Shown here in pieces: positions 37,001-47,400 of a DNA stretch of 64,000 nt. The position numbers and the translations under genes were made by a program. Within the stretch, counting starts at the first letter, position 1, and every line of letters starts with the position of its first letter. The notes under the pieces are model-generated. The model was given only the letters and a program-made list of their open reading frames with translations, made no database searches and was not told the DNA's origin. Origin of the DNA: Niastella caeni (lineage in GTDB: Bacteria; Bacteroidota; Bacteroidia; Chitinophagales; Chitinophagaceae); NCBI RefSeq assembly GCF_004834005.1, contig NZ_STFF01000003.1, forward strand, positions 62,001 through 126,000, in the 5' to 3' direction.

Positions 37001-39108
37001 TTGTATTGGATCTTGTCAAATCCCCGATCGTAGTTTACTTCCATCCCAAACCACCGGTCAGGGCCACTGGCATTGCTATAGTCCTTGTTTATACCCGTTA
37101 ACCAGCCGCGGATATTGTAGCTGTAGTCGAGTGTTTCCAGAGGATCTGTTATATAGTTGCCATTAATATCCTTCTTATGTCCCAGCTTTTTGCTTTTCAG
37201 CTTGCCCAACTCATCATACTCATTTTCCGAAATGACCACTTTCTTACCATCATCATTGAGCATTTTCCATACTTTCTTTACCCGACCGGCATGATCATAT
37301 TCCATCCCTGTTTTCGTCCTAACACTGGTAGGTGCACCTGTTGAGTTTGTATGATCCAGATAACTGCACAGCACTTTACCTGCAAAATCATACAGGTTAG
37401 TTAGTATATCATTTCCTTTAATGGTTTGGCTATGCGTTTGTATTACCCGGTTGCGGTCATCATAAAAACTTACGGTGGTGAGCCAGTTGCCGGCTGATAA
37501 GTTATTAGGATCGGTTAATACTCTCACTTGCGATCCGGTAACCAAACCCATTGTTTGCGTATTCGCCTGCGATGGCATGGCAACCACATGCAGATTGCTT
37601 CCTGCATCAAGTAATCCATTATATGCTGCGGTGAAGGTCTTGTTGGTCCAGCTATAATTATCATAGTACGTTTTGGTCAGTGCAACGAAAGTGGCGCCAG
37701 ATGGAATGGGGTTTTTGTTTACTGTAATGCCCTCAATTGTTGATGCATTGTCACTAGCGGTTTGAGTTGTTACAGCCTGTTGTAATGCATCGGGGTTACC
37801 GCTGCTCCAATTCAAAATACCCGTCATTACCGGGCGGTTTAAATCATCGTATAAATTCGCCGCCCACAGTCCCTTGTCGCGCTGATTGGCATCCTGTGTA
37901 AATATGAGACGGTTACGTACATCGTATATCATATATACCCAACCGGCGCCTGGTACTTTTTTAGCGATCATCCGTTTCCGGGCATCATATTCATACCGGA
38001 AACAGAGCTCATTAATAATATCGGGTGTCAGTTGCCAGTTGTTGAGCAGCAATTGCGCAACCGCCTTGGGCGGGATCACAAATCGTAACTGGTTCAGATC
38101 ATCATATATATAATATGTACTTAAATAGCCAACATACGCTGCTTCAATGGTATTTGTATTTGCATTCACAATTTCTGCAGTAAAATCTGTGCTGGATTCA
38201 AATCCAAGATCAAGCGTGATGCTGTTATATGCCTGGTGTAAGCCGGTTTGAAAGCCGGTTAAAGTGAGGTCTGACTGCAATCCGGATGGAGGTTGCACAA
38301 CGGCCGTATTATCGCCGGACTCCACTTTTTTTAACACCACTTTACCATCTTTATTTCTATACTCTATCAGCTTATTTCCCAATTCATCGGTAGTAACATT
38401 TTTATACAGTTCCCCTGCATTATAATTAACAGTAATTGTTGGAATATTCGTTGAAACATCTTTATTTGCATAGGTCAGCGGATTACTTGTGATATTCCAG
38501 ATGCGCACCCCATCTGCCGCCGTGTTCACCAGATTTTCTAAACTCACGCCCCTGTTGCCACCTGCCCAACTATTACCCGGCGCCATGGTTTTATCTACCC
38601 GGTTCAATGGAGAAGCTTCATATTCTTTTTTACTGTAAAACACCTGCTCATCGGGAAACTGCGTCTGCATGAACGCTTTTTGCGCATTAAATGGATCTAC
38701 TTTGAACAAGCCATTGTTGTCTGTTGAAACATAGGGCAGGTATTTGAGTTGCTCTCTTCCGAAATCATCATACACTACCGGCGCTACCATGTCTTTTGCC
38801 TGCGGCGTAACCTGCCTGGCAACGGTTTGCAAGGGCCGCCCCAACCCATCTACATATTGTGTGGTCTGCGTTACATTCTGGTAGCCGGCAGTTACTAAAG
38901 CAGCAGGGTCGGTTATTGGCGCCATCGCATCCCAACTACGGATATAATTTACCTTTACACCGCCACCCAAAACCGGCACTGGTTGTACCGAAGGATTGGA
39001 AGCCGCTGCTGCTGCAGGCCGGTTTTGTTGTTGCGCTTTGGCAGAACTTATCAATACAGTTAGCATTACCGCAATCACTACAGGATAAAAGGCAGTTGCT
39101 CTGGGCAT
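34069..39108 (-). CDS. RHS-3: secreted DUF6443/RHS protein with Hint domain and His-rich tip
   Basis: A 1679-residue polymorphic-toxin-like protein. Signal peptide 1-25 (ending AKAQQQ), DUF6443 N-terminal region (about 26-150), YD/RHS repeats forming the shell (about 320-1000), and the RHS core ending near 1320 (YDAQIGRFGQIDPLADYM). A pre-toxin region follows with a hydrophobic stretch (about 1370-1410), then a Hint domain (about 1450-1585: CFLAGT, NTTSDHPFF, VHNFEVADYHTYYV, VLVHN-S) and a 94-residue tip with HYYHGIDHGPAHAHVYG and IGQNGKPLDGSPEL. Hint would cleave at Cys1452 and, with HN-S, could free the tip. The tip may be a small nuclease-like toxin; this is unproven. It follows the second DUF5977 protein by 40 bases. 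Confidence 0.85.
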   Translation of the reverse strand: MPRATAFYPVVIAVMLTVLISSAKAQQQNRPAAAAASNPSVQPVPVLGGGVKVNYIRSWDAMAPITDPAALVTAGYQNVTQTTQYVDGLGRPLQTVARQVTPQAKDMVAPVVYDDFGREQLKYLPYVSTDNNGLFKVDPFNAQKAFMQTQFPDEQVFYSKKEYEASPLNRVDKTMAPGNSWAGGNRGVSLENLVNTAADGVRIWNITSNPLTYANKDVSTNIPTITVNYNAGELYKNVTTDELGNKLIEYRNKDGKVVLKKVESGDNTAVVQPPSGLQSDLTLTGFQTGLHQAYNSITLDLGFESSTDFTAEIVNANTNTIEAAYVGYLSTYYIYDDLNQLRFVIPPKAVAQLLLNNWQLTPDIINELCFRYEYDARKRMIAKKVPGAGWVYMIYDVRNRLIFTQDANQRDKGLWAANLYDDLNRPVMTGILNWSSGNPDALQQAVTTQTASDNASTIEGITVNKNPIPSGATFVALTKTYYDNYSWTNKTFTAAYNGLLDAGSNLHVVAMPSQANTQTMGLVTGSQVRVLTDPNNLSAGNWLTTVSFYDDRNRVIQTHSQTIKGNDILTNLYDFAGKVLCSYLDHTNSTGAPTSVRTKTGMEYDHAGRVKKVWKMLNDDGKKVVISENEYDELGKLKSKKLGHKKDINGNYITDPLETLDYSYNIRGWLTGINKDYSNASGPDRWFGMEVNYDRGFDKIQYNGNVAGTKWRSKGDGERRAYGYTYDKANRILGADFTQFAGSAYTDHATINFDMQIGDGTTVASAYDENGNIKAMKQWGLKLTSSQVIDDLQYTYFNNGNKLSAVTDNAPVQTGASLGDFTDNNTSGNDYGYDGNGNMIADKNKKLNGIADMDQASGAITYNQLNLPWQIQVDGGNKGTITYIYDAAGTKLQKITFEKSASVTYNSSSFTSDITTTTSYVNGTVYESKAYANSSLAALNYTDKLQFMGHEEGRIRYIAAAGTTPAKFEYDYFIKDNLGNVRMVLTEEQKQDIYPAATLEGNLNTSTDAAYVEKGFYNINSAYVVNSSVATGISTYQNNNGNPPYNNNPNSNATANSARLYQLNATTNKTGLGMTLKVMTGDQINIFGKSYWFNNGGNFNDKYPIPVSSILDAFLATPTMAAKGLTTAGISTTPLTDALNAFRTRNDGTSVPWAYVNWIFFDEQFNYAGGGFDRIGGNGVVKDHNNVTIPTLTAPKNGYVFVYCSNESQYNVFFDNMQVIHTRGPLLEETHYYPWGLTMAGISSKAANTLENKLQFLGKEKQSAEFTDGSGLDMYDLSARFYDAQIGRFGQIDPLADYMRRWSPYVYGYDNPARFTDRDGMSPQDSTKPNDVYLNPDGTTQVKELETVTVTASKKSSSSGSGWFHGFLDVVGMIDPTGIADGLNAVIYLAEGNYKDAALSAIGMLPLGDLAKGLKYVDEAEEVVEGIVKYEDEAVEIAEKNFVAHGKVPCGCFLAGTLVLSDSSYKPIELIKPGDKVWAYNDTTHTFGLKTVVRVFEYVRDTVYRLHIGNELINTTSDHPFFIGGRWLKVTQLNVGDSVTTYKGNKVIISAIDIVVQRTKVHNFEVADYHTYYVSAQQVLVHNSGPCDVKLPESVIVKQDGVTIEHYYHGIDHGPAHAHVYGKGTSTKIGQNGKPLDGSPELSAKQQRVVEDNKAKIRRSMKKIMQYHRHNNKQTNNSK

Positions 39109-39148
39109 GGTTGGTTGATTTATTTAGGGCCGTAATGATTTTGATTCT

Positions 39149-42100
39149 CTAGTACAGATCGATTCGGATGTTTATTTCACCACTACTTAAGTTTTCTCCG
39201 GTCATCGATATTGAAGTGCCGCCGGCCTGATATAAACTGCCGACCCACCACTCGTACTCAGTGCTTCCACCTGGTTGTGCTGGCGTTATGGATATATTAT
39301 AGGTGGCAATTGGAATAGTTCCCAGTGATGCACCGCCCCCATTTGGATATATTAAAAAGTTATAAACCGTATTAGTCGAGGTATTGGTAAACGTTACATA
39401 AAATTCCCTTGAAGTGTTGTTTGAATTTTTGATATTTACTGATGTAGGTATCAGTGTACAGGTACCCATAACATTCGTATAGTGCTGACCATTGGCATCT
39501 ATATCGCTCTGGGCCTGTTGATCAACATATTCCTGGCTGATCAATGAGCTGTATTTACCTGCCAAAACCTCGTATTTTACCCAACTGCCCAGATAACCTG
39601 CATCGCACGTATTACGTTGGAAGAGCCCGGATTTATAGACATTATAATATACTTTCGGATTGCAGGTACCATTGGTATTGGCATAGTTTTGACCATTGGC
39701 ATTTATTTCATTCTGTGCCTTTTGATTGGCATCTTCCTGGCTGATCAATGAGCTATATGTCCCTGCCAAAACGTGGTAGGTTACCCAACTACCTTCATAC
39801 CCTGCCTGCGTACAGGTGTTCCGTTGAAACATACCGGACTTAAATACATTATAATACACTATCAAAGTGCAGGCGCCGTTCGCATTGGCATAGTTCTGCC
39901 CATTGGCATTGAGATCATCTATAGCCTGCTGGTCTACCGTGGCCTGGCTTACCGTAGACGTGTAAGTTCCCGGGTAAACATTATAGGTCACTGTGCCGGG
40001 TATATATCCGCTGCCACAATCATTTTTTGTAAAATTACCGCTGATGCCCATGTTGGAATACAGCAGCACATTATCACAGTTTTGCGGATTGCCTGAAAAA
40101 TTATAGCAGAGTTTTTTAAGCACGTTCCGGTCCTGGTCGCGGATTACGATCAGCCGCCCCAACGCATCATATTCATAATAGCTGGGGCGATTTGCGATAT
40201 CGGTCTGGCTCGTAATCCCGATTAACGGATCATACGTATACGTGGTCATCTGGGCAGCAGAAGGGTGCAGCCGGATGTCATCGAACCATACCGTTCCACC
40301 GCCGTTGTTATCTATCCTCATGTTCAAAGCAACCACATCTGCCGGAACCGTATATTCTTTTTCCAGGTATACCCATTGCCCGGTGGTTGAAGTAGCAATC
40401 GCATCTACGTAGCTAAAATACCCTGATTCACCGGCCCGCTTCATGAAGAAAAAGATTTCAACACCCGGCCCGTTGCTATATACCCATCCCGAGTACTTGT
40501 ATTTAACCGGTGCGGCAAGTGCTACATCCAGCCATTTGGTACTGTGATAGTATAATTCACCTGCGGTAGTTTTCTCAATTTTTCCAGACTGAAAACCGGT
40601 TCGCGCTTTGGTATTATCATATACCACCCCACTCCAGGAGCCGGCTTCTTCAAAACCATCAAAAAACACTTCATTGCTTTTGGCATTGGCAACCAGGGCT
40701 ATCGGGTAGGCCTGGTTATAGCCATACAGGTAAGCTGATCTTTCACTAACGGTGGTAATATCATTCGGCGCACCCAGATTGTTAAAACTGCCCACACTGG
40801 TTTTGGATTCATATGTTGGATCTTTGGTAAATACGCCGGAGGCATTAACCGTACTATTGGCAAAACTGGCGGTAGCAACCGGCGCCTTGATATCCGCGGC
40901 ATATACATTCTGCATTTTGCCATTACCTGCAGCATATTCAAAACAGGCAGCGCTTGTGATAACGGTATTACCATTTACCGCTTTTTGCTTTATGATCTCA
41001 ACCGGCGACAGGATATATTTATCGGCCAGTGATTTTATGCCGAGGGCTGCCGGTCCCGATGCTGCAGTAACATTGTAATCGGTGAAATACTTAAAATTGG
41101 CAGTAACCGTTTCTTTTTTACTGTTGCTTGTTTCTATCGAAACTGCTTTATAGTGTTTGAAATTAGGATCATAAGAATATTTGGTAATGCTGGTTGCCCC
41201 ATCCTGGTAAACGGTCGATTGCGTCAGCGCTTTAAAAGCAGCCGTTTCACTAAATATTATAGAAAAAACATCGCCATTACCTGTACGTGGGTGATTTTCG
41301 ATGCATTTTATCTTTTCTTTATCTTTCTCTTCATACACATTTACCTTTTGATATACCAGGTTTCCGTTCGCGTTATAAACTGAATATTCAATATTATTTC
41401 CGTTAGATGCATGAATTACGTTAGGAATATTGATAGGATACACTTCCCTTCTGTTAACCATGTTAGGAAGCGGGCAAAAGACAAAATAAGGAGTAGATTG
41501 ATCGGGCGTATATTCCCACCTGTCGGGGGAAGGAACCGGACAAGGATGCTTGTAAATAAACATACTGCTATTAGACTCCACTTCGTTCTCGAAAGTGTAT
41601 TCAATATACCCGTTATAATGATTCTGCGCGTCGTACTGCAGTTCCTGCACTTTGCTATAACCCAGTGGGCTGCCGGCAGCAGAAGATGGATTGGCATATT
41701 GGTTATAAGAAAACAGCTTATATGATGGTGATGTGCTCCAGGTTTCAAAACTGAAATGCTTCATGGCGAACATGATCTTGCCAGTAGACAAACCTCCACC
41801 CACGTACTGTGTATAGGTAAATACCTTACGCGAAGTTATTTTACCGGCATACTCATAATTCGTAATTTCCTTTATGCGGCAACCAGCCCCCTGCGTTACT
41901 CTGTCATCCGCTATTGCACCAAGAGAAGGAATATCATGTATGTCCTGGTTCCCTTCAACAAGGTGATAATTACCGGCATAATAATTCATTCTGTCGCCAT
42001 TGGCAAAGTCATTCGATTCATAAGTAAAACTGGTAACCCCGCCGGTAGGATAAGTTATTTTCTTCAACAGGCCGGCTTCCACAAATTCAGCATGTACGCT

Positions 42101-43678
42101 TCGGTCGCATGCCTGCTGCCCTATCCAGCTAAACGGCGCATTGCTGGCCATATAATAAGGCATGTATTCAACAAAATAAGGCTTGCTGTCATTGCTCAAC
42201 TGGCCGTTATAGTATCCATAATGGTCCTGCGCATATGAATCCTTATCGGGTAATATTAAAGAGTTGGTGTTGTTATACTCAAATAAATACCTTGGCCCAT
42301 AGTTTCCGCCATCACCCTGCTGAACATAATCTAATTTCAGCCTTTTGGAAATATAATCAGGCATACCGGATCCGCTGTTCATATAGCCATAATATAAATA
42401 CCATTTGTTCTTGAGGTTATTCGAATAGCGGAACTCGATATTGTCGAGCTTTTTTGCATATACATTATTGACGGGCTGCATATCGATCCGATCAGACGTA
42501 TTAAAAGTTACCGTTGTGCCGGGATAACTAATTTGCTGCAGATAAACATTCTTTGTTTCATTAATGGTAAAAGAAAAATTAAAGGCGTATGGATTAACCG
42601 TAACCTCTGTGCTGACCACTTTCTGGCTTCTTGTTGGAAGCGATTTAATATATTGTGAAAGCTGGTTATAGGTAAAGTTAATTTCAGCCCCCGCTGAATT
42701 AACCATCTTTGTAAGGTACCAGGAAGAAATATAGTTGTTATATACTAACTGACTATAAGGATGATAAAAATTAGCAAAATTATCATTTCTTATGTCCCTA
42801 TTGAGTTCAGCTACCTGGTACCACCATCCCGGTTCTGGTAGCATAGAGGGGTCGTACAACAGTTTACCGGTCCTGCACGGCCCCGATCTGCTTCTGGATA
42901 CTTCCAGTTGCTGGAACCAATATACATTTCCTGCTTCATCGGTAATGGTAAAACCCTGCTGGCCTGTGAGATCGTTATTAGCCAATTGAACCTTTAAGTT
43001 GGCTTTGCTGTACAATACTACGTGATACGATTCAGTAGCATTCCTTTTTTTGTCGATCAGGAACTTACCGGAAATTCCATTAAAATTAAAATTAAAAATA
43101 TCAGGCTGCCCATCTCTGTTTCCGCCCGCTATTGATAGTTGATAGTCTATTATTGGATAATTATATGAACCGTAGTTACTGAATGCATGCACCATCGTGT
43201 ATTCCCCCTGGGTATAATGTTCATAAACATAAGGGTTAATAGGATGATTGAGCGAAGGGATCGCATCTTCTTTAAAATAACCTCTTCCGGGGTTACTACC
43301 ATATTCCGGAAAATCGTCGAGCCCCCTGATTGAACGGGTTATTACTCCACCCGCATTTAACGACCAACCCAAACCAGTCCAACTGGCTTCCTCCTCTACC
43401 CTTATACCTCCGCCGTGATAACTAAGAGAGATAGGCACTGAAAGACCTGCGTATTCCAGTGTTTGAATAGGAATGCTCACATTCGCTATGCCGGTATATT
43501 GCGAAACAGGAATATCGCCGTATTTGCCTAAAGAAGCAGCATTGGCCGAAGGAACTCTTATCGGCGGCCGCTCGATATCGGGATCTGATTGTGCATGTAC
43601 GTCAATTTGGTTTATCAGTGCGAATAGGGTGATCAGTAAGCTGGATATAACCAGTTGGCGGAATTGAAAAATATTCAT
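39149..43678 (-). CDS. DUF5977-repeat RHS-like secreted protein (second copy)
   Basis: A 1509-residue protein with a signal peptide ending VHAQ (residue 30). The N-terminal region (about 40-120: LGKYGDIPVSQYTGIANVSIPI, SLSYHGGGIRVEEEASWTGLGWSLNAGG) is the typical start of these YD-type proteins. A long beta-rich body follows, with the YD-like YTYDPLIGITSQTDIANRPSYYEYDALGRL near 1180-1210. Then come three tandem DUF5977 modules of about 66 residues (each with a C-x-x-GY motif, ISQ-x-x-x-DQ and ANGQ) and a C-terminal beta domain with a carbohydrate-binding-like insert earlier (about 1010-1150). It has no toxin tip. It directly precedes RHS-3, and its promoter region is shared with the head gene of the cluster. 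Confidence 0.8.
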   Translation of the reverse strand: MNIFQFRQLVISSLLITLFALINQIDVHAQSDPDIERPPIRVPSANAASLGKYGDIPVSQYTGIANVSIPIQTLEYAGLSVPISLSYHGGGIRVEEEASWTGLGWSLNAGGVITRSIRGLDDFPEYGSNPGRGYFKEDAIPSLNHPINPYVYEHYTQGEYTMVHAFSNYGSYNYPIIDYQLSIAGGNRDGQPDIFNFNFNGISGKFLIDKKRNATESYHVVLYSKANLKVQLANNDLTGQQGFTITDEAGNVYWFQQLEVSRSRSGPCRTGKLLYDPSMLPEPGWWYQVAELNRDIRNDNFANFYHPYSQLVYNNYISSWYLTKMVNSAGAEINFTYNQLSQYIKSLPTRSQKVVSTEVTVNPYAFNFSFTINETKNVYLQQISYPGTTVTFNTSDRIDMQPVNNVYAKKLDNIEFRYSNNLKNKWYLYYGYMNSGSGMPDYISKRLKLDYVQQGDGGNYGPRYLFEYNNTNSLILPDKDSYAQDHYGYYNGQLSNDSKPYFVEYMPYYMASNAPFSWIGQQACDRSVHAEFVEAGLLKKITYPTGGVTSFTYESNDFANGDRMNYYAGNYHLVEGNQDIHDIPSLGAIADDRVTQGAGCRIKEITNYEYAGKITSRKVFTYTQYVGGGLSTGKIMFAMKHFSFETWSTSPSYKLFSYNQYANPSSAAGSPLGYSKVQELQYDAQNHYNGYIEYTFENEVESNSSMFIYKHPCPVPSPDRWEYTPDQSTPYFVFCPLPNMVNRREVYPINIPNVIHASNGNNIEYSVYNANGNLVYQKVNVYEEKDKEKIKCIENHPRTGNGDVFSIIFSETAAFKALTQSTVYQDGATSITKYSYDPNFKHYKAVSIETSNSKKETVTANFKYFTDYNVTAASGPAALGIKSLADKYILSPVEIIKQKAVNGNTVITSAACFEYAAGNGKMQNVYAADIKAPVATASFANSTVNASGVFTKDPTYESKTSVGSFNNLGAPNDITTVSERSAYLYGYNQAYPIALVANAKSNEVFFDGFEEAGSWSGVVYDNTKARTGFQSGKIEKTTAGELYYHSTKWLDVALAAPVKYKYSGWVYSNGPGVEIFFFMKRAGESGYFSYVDAIATSTTGQWVYLEKEYTVPADVVALNMRIDNNGGGTVWFDDIRLHPSAAQMTTYTYDPLIGITSQTDIANRPSYYEYDALGRLIVIRDQDRNVLKKLCYNFSGNPQNCDNVLLYSNMGISGNFTKNDCGSGYIPGTVTYNVYPGTYTSTVSQATVDQQAIDDLNANGQNYANANGACTLIVYYNVFKSGMFQRNTCTQAGYEGSWVTYHVLAGTYSSLISQEDANQKAQNEINANGQNYANTNGTCNPKVYYNVYKSGLFQRNTCDAGYLGSWVKYEVLAGKYSSLISQEYVDQQAQSDIDANGQHYTNVMGTCTLIPTSVNIKNSNNTSREFYVTFTNTSTNTVYNFLIYPNGGGASLGTIPIATYNISITPAQPGGSTEYEWWVGSLYQAGGTSISMTGENLSSGEINIRIDLY

Positions 43679-43825
43679 AAATACAGGCCCAGGTTGTTTT
43701 GGTTGTGGCGTTGCGAATGTATGCCAGATTATAAAAAACGGCTGACTAAATTAATAGACGTGCAGTTTTGTCAATAGGCGTGTAGATTTGGACGATAGAT
43801 GTGCAGAAAAAATGTCGTGAGCATT
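43679..43825 (-). promoter_or_regulatory. Duplicated promoter module with three phased direct repeats (copy A)
   Basis: The plus strand shows ATAGACGTGCAG (43754-43765), ATAGGCGTGTAG (43774-43785) and ATAGATGTGCAG (43795-43806), spaced 20 and 21 bases, i.e. two helical turns. Between them and the DUF5977 gene is a conserved CAGATTATAAAA block (minus strand TTTTATAATCTG) that may be the -7 region. The whole block aligns with 59338-59480 upstream of the coil-barrel gene. Phased direct repeats beside the core promoter suggest an activator binding as tandem subunits, for example a LytTR-type regulator. Confidence 0.6.
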
Positions 43826-43862
43826 GAATGACCACTTGCGTGATTACCGCATTGCTTACATA

Positions 43863-43896
43863 TAAAAAAGACGGCCACCCCGGCTGGGGCGACCGT
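43863..43896 (-). terminator. Terminator of the RHS-2 unit
   Basis: Arms 43871-43881 and 43886-43896 form an 11-pair stem on the minus strand (two positions pair as G-U only on that strand), followed by six T residues at 43869-43864. It closes the RHS-2 and small-gene unit just before the start region of the next unit. Confidence 0.85.
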
Positions 43897-43933
43897 TAAT
43901 TCTTATTCGGCCCTATACAACTTCTTATTAACA

Positions 43934-44416
43934 CTACTTTATAAACCGGAGATAGTTTAATATTTCATCGGGATCTAAATCCTTATCATCTTTCTTAATA
44001 CTTATATCCAAAAGATTTAAATGAAAACTACTGTCAAAAAGAACCTGTCCTACAACTTTGCCATTAAGTATCCTTTGCCCTCTTTGAACAAAGATCTTAT
44101 TAAGGTTTCCCAAATAAATATAATATTTATCCTCAGTTTCAAGCATCAGGCCATAGACATTCTCTATGCTCGCGATGTTAATCACTTTAACAGGCAAAGG
44201 CAAAAAAACAGAGTCAGAAGAGCTTGAGCCTATTCTGATCGATCTTCTTTTATTACCACTCTCAATACGGAAAGAACTGTCACTAATAACCTTTCCATCA
44301 CGTAAAAAGAATACATCTTGAGAAAAAGCCGGATTGCAGGCAAGTAAGCCTGATACAATAGTCCCAATGCAAACAATTTTATTAATGCCTGATATTATTA
44401 TCATGCATATATTCAT
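43934..44416 (-). CDS. Small exported protein after RHS-2, candidate immunity protein
   Basis: About 160 residues; the in-frame ATG codons at 44416 and 44404 both give a good signal peptide ending AFSQ, and the first is used here. The start lies inside the last 35 bases of the RHS-2 gene, so the genes are coupled. The mature part is a beta-rich domain ([36 protein letters not shown]) with no recognised family. An exported product in the immunity position suggests that the metallopeptidase-like tip of RHS-2 would threaten periplasmic or surface targets. Immunity role is inferred from position only. Confidence 0.6.
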   Translation of the reverse strand: MNICMIIISGINKIVCIGTIVSGLLACNPAFSQDVFFLRDGKVISDSSFRIESGNKRRSIRIGSSSSDSVFLPLPVKVINIASIENVYGLMLETEDKYYIYLGNLNKIFVQRGQRILNGKVVGQVLFDSSFHLNLLDISIKKDDKDLDPDEILNYLRFIK

Positions 44417-47400
44417 TCTGAACATCGCCGGCTGCAGCATTTGCTTCTTTTTCATGTTCCCTATCATCATAATCTTTACTTTTTGCTTTTTTCTGCTCTT
44501 TATATTTCCCATCCTTACCTTTCTCCTTCGGCTTCCAATCCTCTGATTTTTGCAATGTATGCTTTACTTCGTGGCCTACTATTTTATTAATGGCCATTTC
44601 CATAGCGGTAGCTCCATCAACATTATAATCTAATGCAATCTGTAACGCCTCAGATTTAAGAGCGTCGTAGCTAATAGAGACAATCGTATTATCCCACTCC
44701 GACGTCTTGTCATAATTTCCGGTTTCAGCATTAAATGTAAAATTGTCACTGTTAAGATGATCTGCCTCCTTTACAATACCGGTATTTTTTAATTTATCAT
44801 ATTCGTTCTTTGGGGACGTCAGTCCTTGTGTATTAGTCGCTTTCATTGCTGTACCCACAACATCATTTTTTGACGCCTTGTGCTCAAATATGAAGATGGT
44901 ACGCGTACTTGTCTCCATGCTATTCCATAACTGTCTTCCTGCCTCTGTTTTACTTAACACAGCCTGGTATCTTTTTACTTGAGGATCATTTGGATTACCT
45001 ATTACGTTACCATCAATGTCGATATACGTAATGGGATTATTTGCCGTGTATGCATAAGGAGAAATAGAATAATACTTTTCGCTTAATGGATCTATCACAT
45101 GCCATCTCCCAATCTGCGCATCATACATCCTCGCCCCATAATCATACCATTCCAACCCACTGCCATCACTAAATTCTCTCTCTTGTTTCTCCTTTCCATT
45201 ATACTCATACTTATTATCCAGTTTACCACTTGCTTTCGAACTTATTCCAGTCATCGTCAATCCAAACGGATAATAATGCGTTTCTTCCAGTAAGGGCCCG
45301 CGCGAATGGATCACCTGTAAATTATCAAAGAACACATTGTACTGGCTCTCGTTGCTGCAATATACAAAAACGTACCCGTTCTTGGGAGCGGTCAACGTAG
45401 GTATGGTTACATTGTTATGATCTTTAACAACGCCGTTGCTGCCAATCCGGTCAAAACCACCACCAGCAAAGTTAAATTGTTCATCGAAAAATATCCAGTT
45501 TATATAAGCCCAGGGGGTGCTTGTACCATCGTTACGAGTTCTAAACGCATCCAATGCATCAACGAGCGGGGTTGTACTGATGCCCACTGTTGTTAAACCC
45601 TTTCCAAACATGGCCGGAGTACCTAAAAACGCATCCAGGATACTGTTTACCGGAATGGGATATTTATCACTATAATTACCGCCGTTGTTGAACCAGTACG
45701 ATTTCCCAAAGATGTTGATCTGGTCACCTGCCATTACTTTCAGTGTCATGCCTAACCCTGCTTTATTGGTAGTGGCATTTAATTGGTATAGCTTGGTGCT
45801 ATTAGCAGTGGGGTTGCTGTTGGGATTATTATTATACGGTGGATTTCCGTTGTTGTTTTGATAGGTGCTGATGCCGGTAGCCACCGAGCTGCTCACCACA
45901 TAAGCACTATTGATATTGTAATAGCCCTTTTCAATGTAAGCAGCATCAGTGCTTGTATTCACATCCCCTTCCAGGGTAGCGGCCGGATAAATATCCTGCT
46001 TTTGCTCTTCTGTTAACACCATGCGAATATCACCCAGGTGGTCTTTTACAAAATAATCATATTCATAATGCGCCGCCGTTGTTCCTGTAGCGTCGATATA
46101 CCGAATGCGGCCTTCTTCATGCCTCATAAATTGCAGCTTATCTGTATAATTCAGTGCAGACAGGCTTCCGTTGTCATACGATTTACTTTCATATACCATT
46201 CCGCTAACATAGCTGGTAGTGGTGGTAATATCGCTGGTAAAACTGCTGTTATTATAGGTCACTGTGGCGCTCTTTTCAAAAGCTATTTTTTTCAATTTGG
46301 CGCCTGTTGCATCATAAATATAAGTGATGGTCCCTTTGTTTCCATTTTCTACGTTTATCTGCCAGGGCAGGTTCAGGTGATTGTACCTGATGGCGCCGCC
46401 ACTGGTCAAATCGATGCCTGTACTACCGGCCAGTTTTTTATTCTTATCGGAAAGCATGTTCCCATTAACATCATACCCATAATCATTACCACTCGTATTA
46501 TTGTCGGTAAAGTCGCCCAGGCTGGCGCCGGTTTGCGCCGGGGCATTATCAGTAACTGAACTTAATTTATTGCCGTTATTAAAGTAGGAATACTGAAGAT
46601 CGTCTATCACCTGGCTGTTGGTGAGCTTAAGCCCCCAATGCTTCATAGCTTTGATATTGCCATTTTCATCATAGGCAGCGTTGACATCTGTGCCATTGCC
46701 CATTACCATATCAAAGTTGATGGTGGCATGATCTGTATAGCTACTTCCGGCAAATTGCGTGAAATCAGCGCCCAATAATCTATTTGCCTTATCGTACGTA
46801 TAGCCATAAGCACGCCGCTCGCCATCACCCTTACTGCGCCATTTAGTGCCGGCCAAATTTCCATTATATTGGCTCTGGTCAAACCCTTTGTCGTAATTCA
46901 ATTCCATGCCAAACCACCGGTCAGTACCATTGGCATTGCTATAATCCTTGTTTACACCAGTCATCCAACCACGGATATTGTAGCTGTAGTCGAGTGTTTC
47001 TATTGGAACCGATGTATAATTGCCGTTAATATCTTTTTTATGCCCTAAATTTTTATTTTTCAATTGGCCCAGCTCATCATATTCATTTTCCGCAATGACC
47101 ACTTTTTTACCATCGTCATTGAGCATTTTCCATACTTTCTTCAACCGCCCGCCATGATCATATTCCATCCCGGTTTTAACATGTACACTGGCTGGCGTAC
47201 CAGCGGGATTGGCATGATCCAGGTAGACGCATAACACTTTACCGGTAAAATCATACAGATTGGTTAGTATATCATTTCCTTTGAGGGTTTGGCTATGAGT
47301 TTGTATTAAACGCTTCCGGTTATCATAAAAATTTACTGTCGTAAGCCAGTTGCCGGCCGACAGGTTATTCGGATCGGTTATAACCCGCACCTTAGAGCCG

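Noticed and set aside
39480-40020. Spaced direct repeats resembling a CRISPR array
   Set aside because: The repeats are in-frame DUF5977 modules of about 200 bases with no constant short repeat and spacer pattern.
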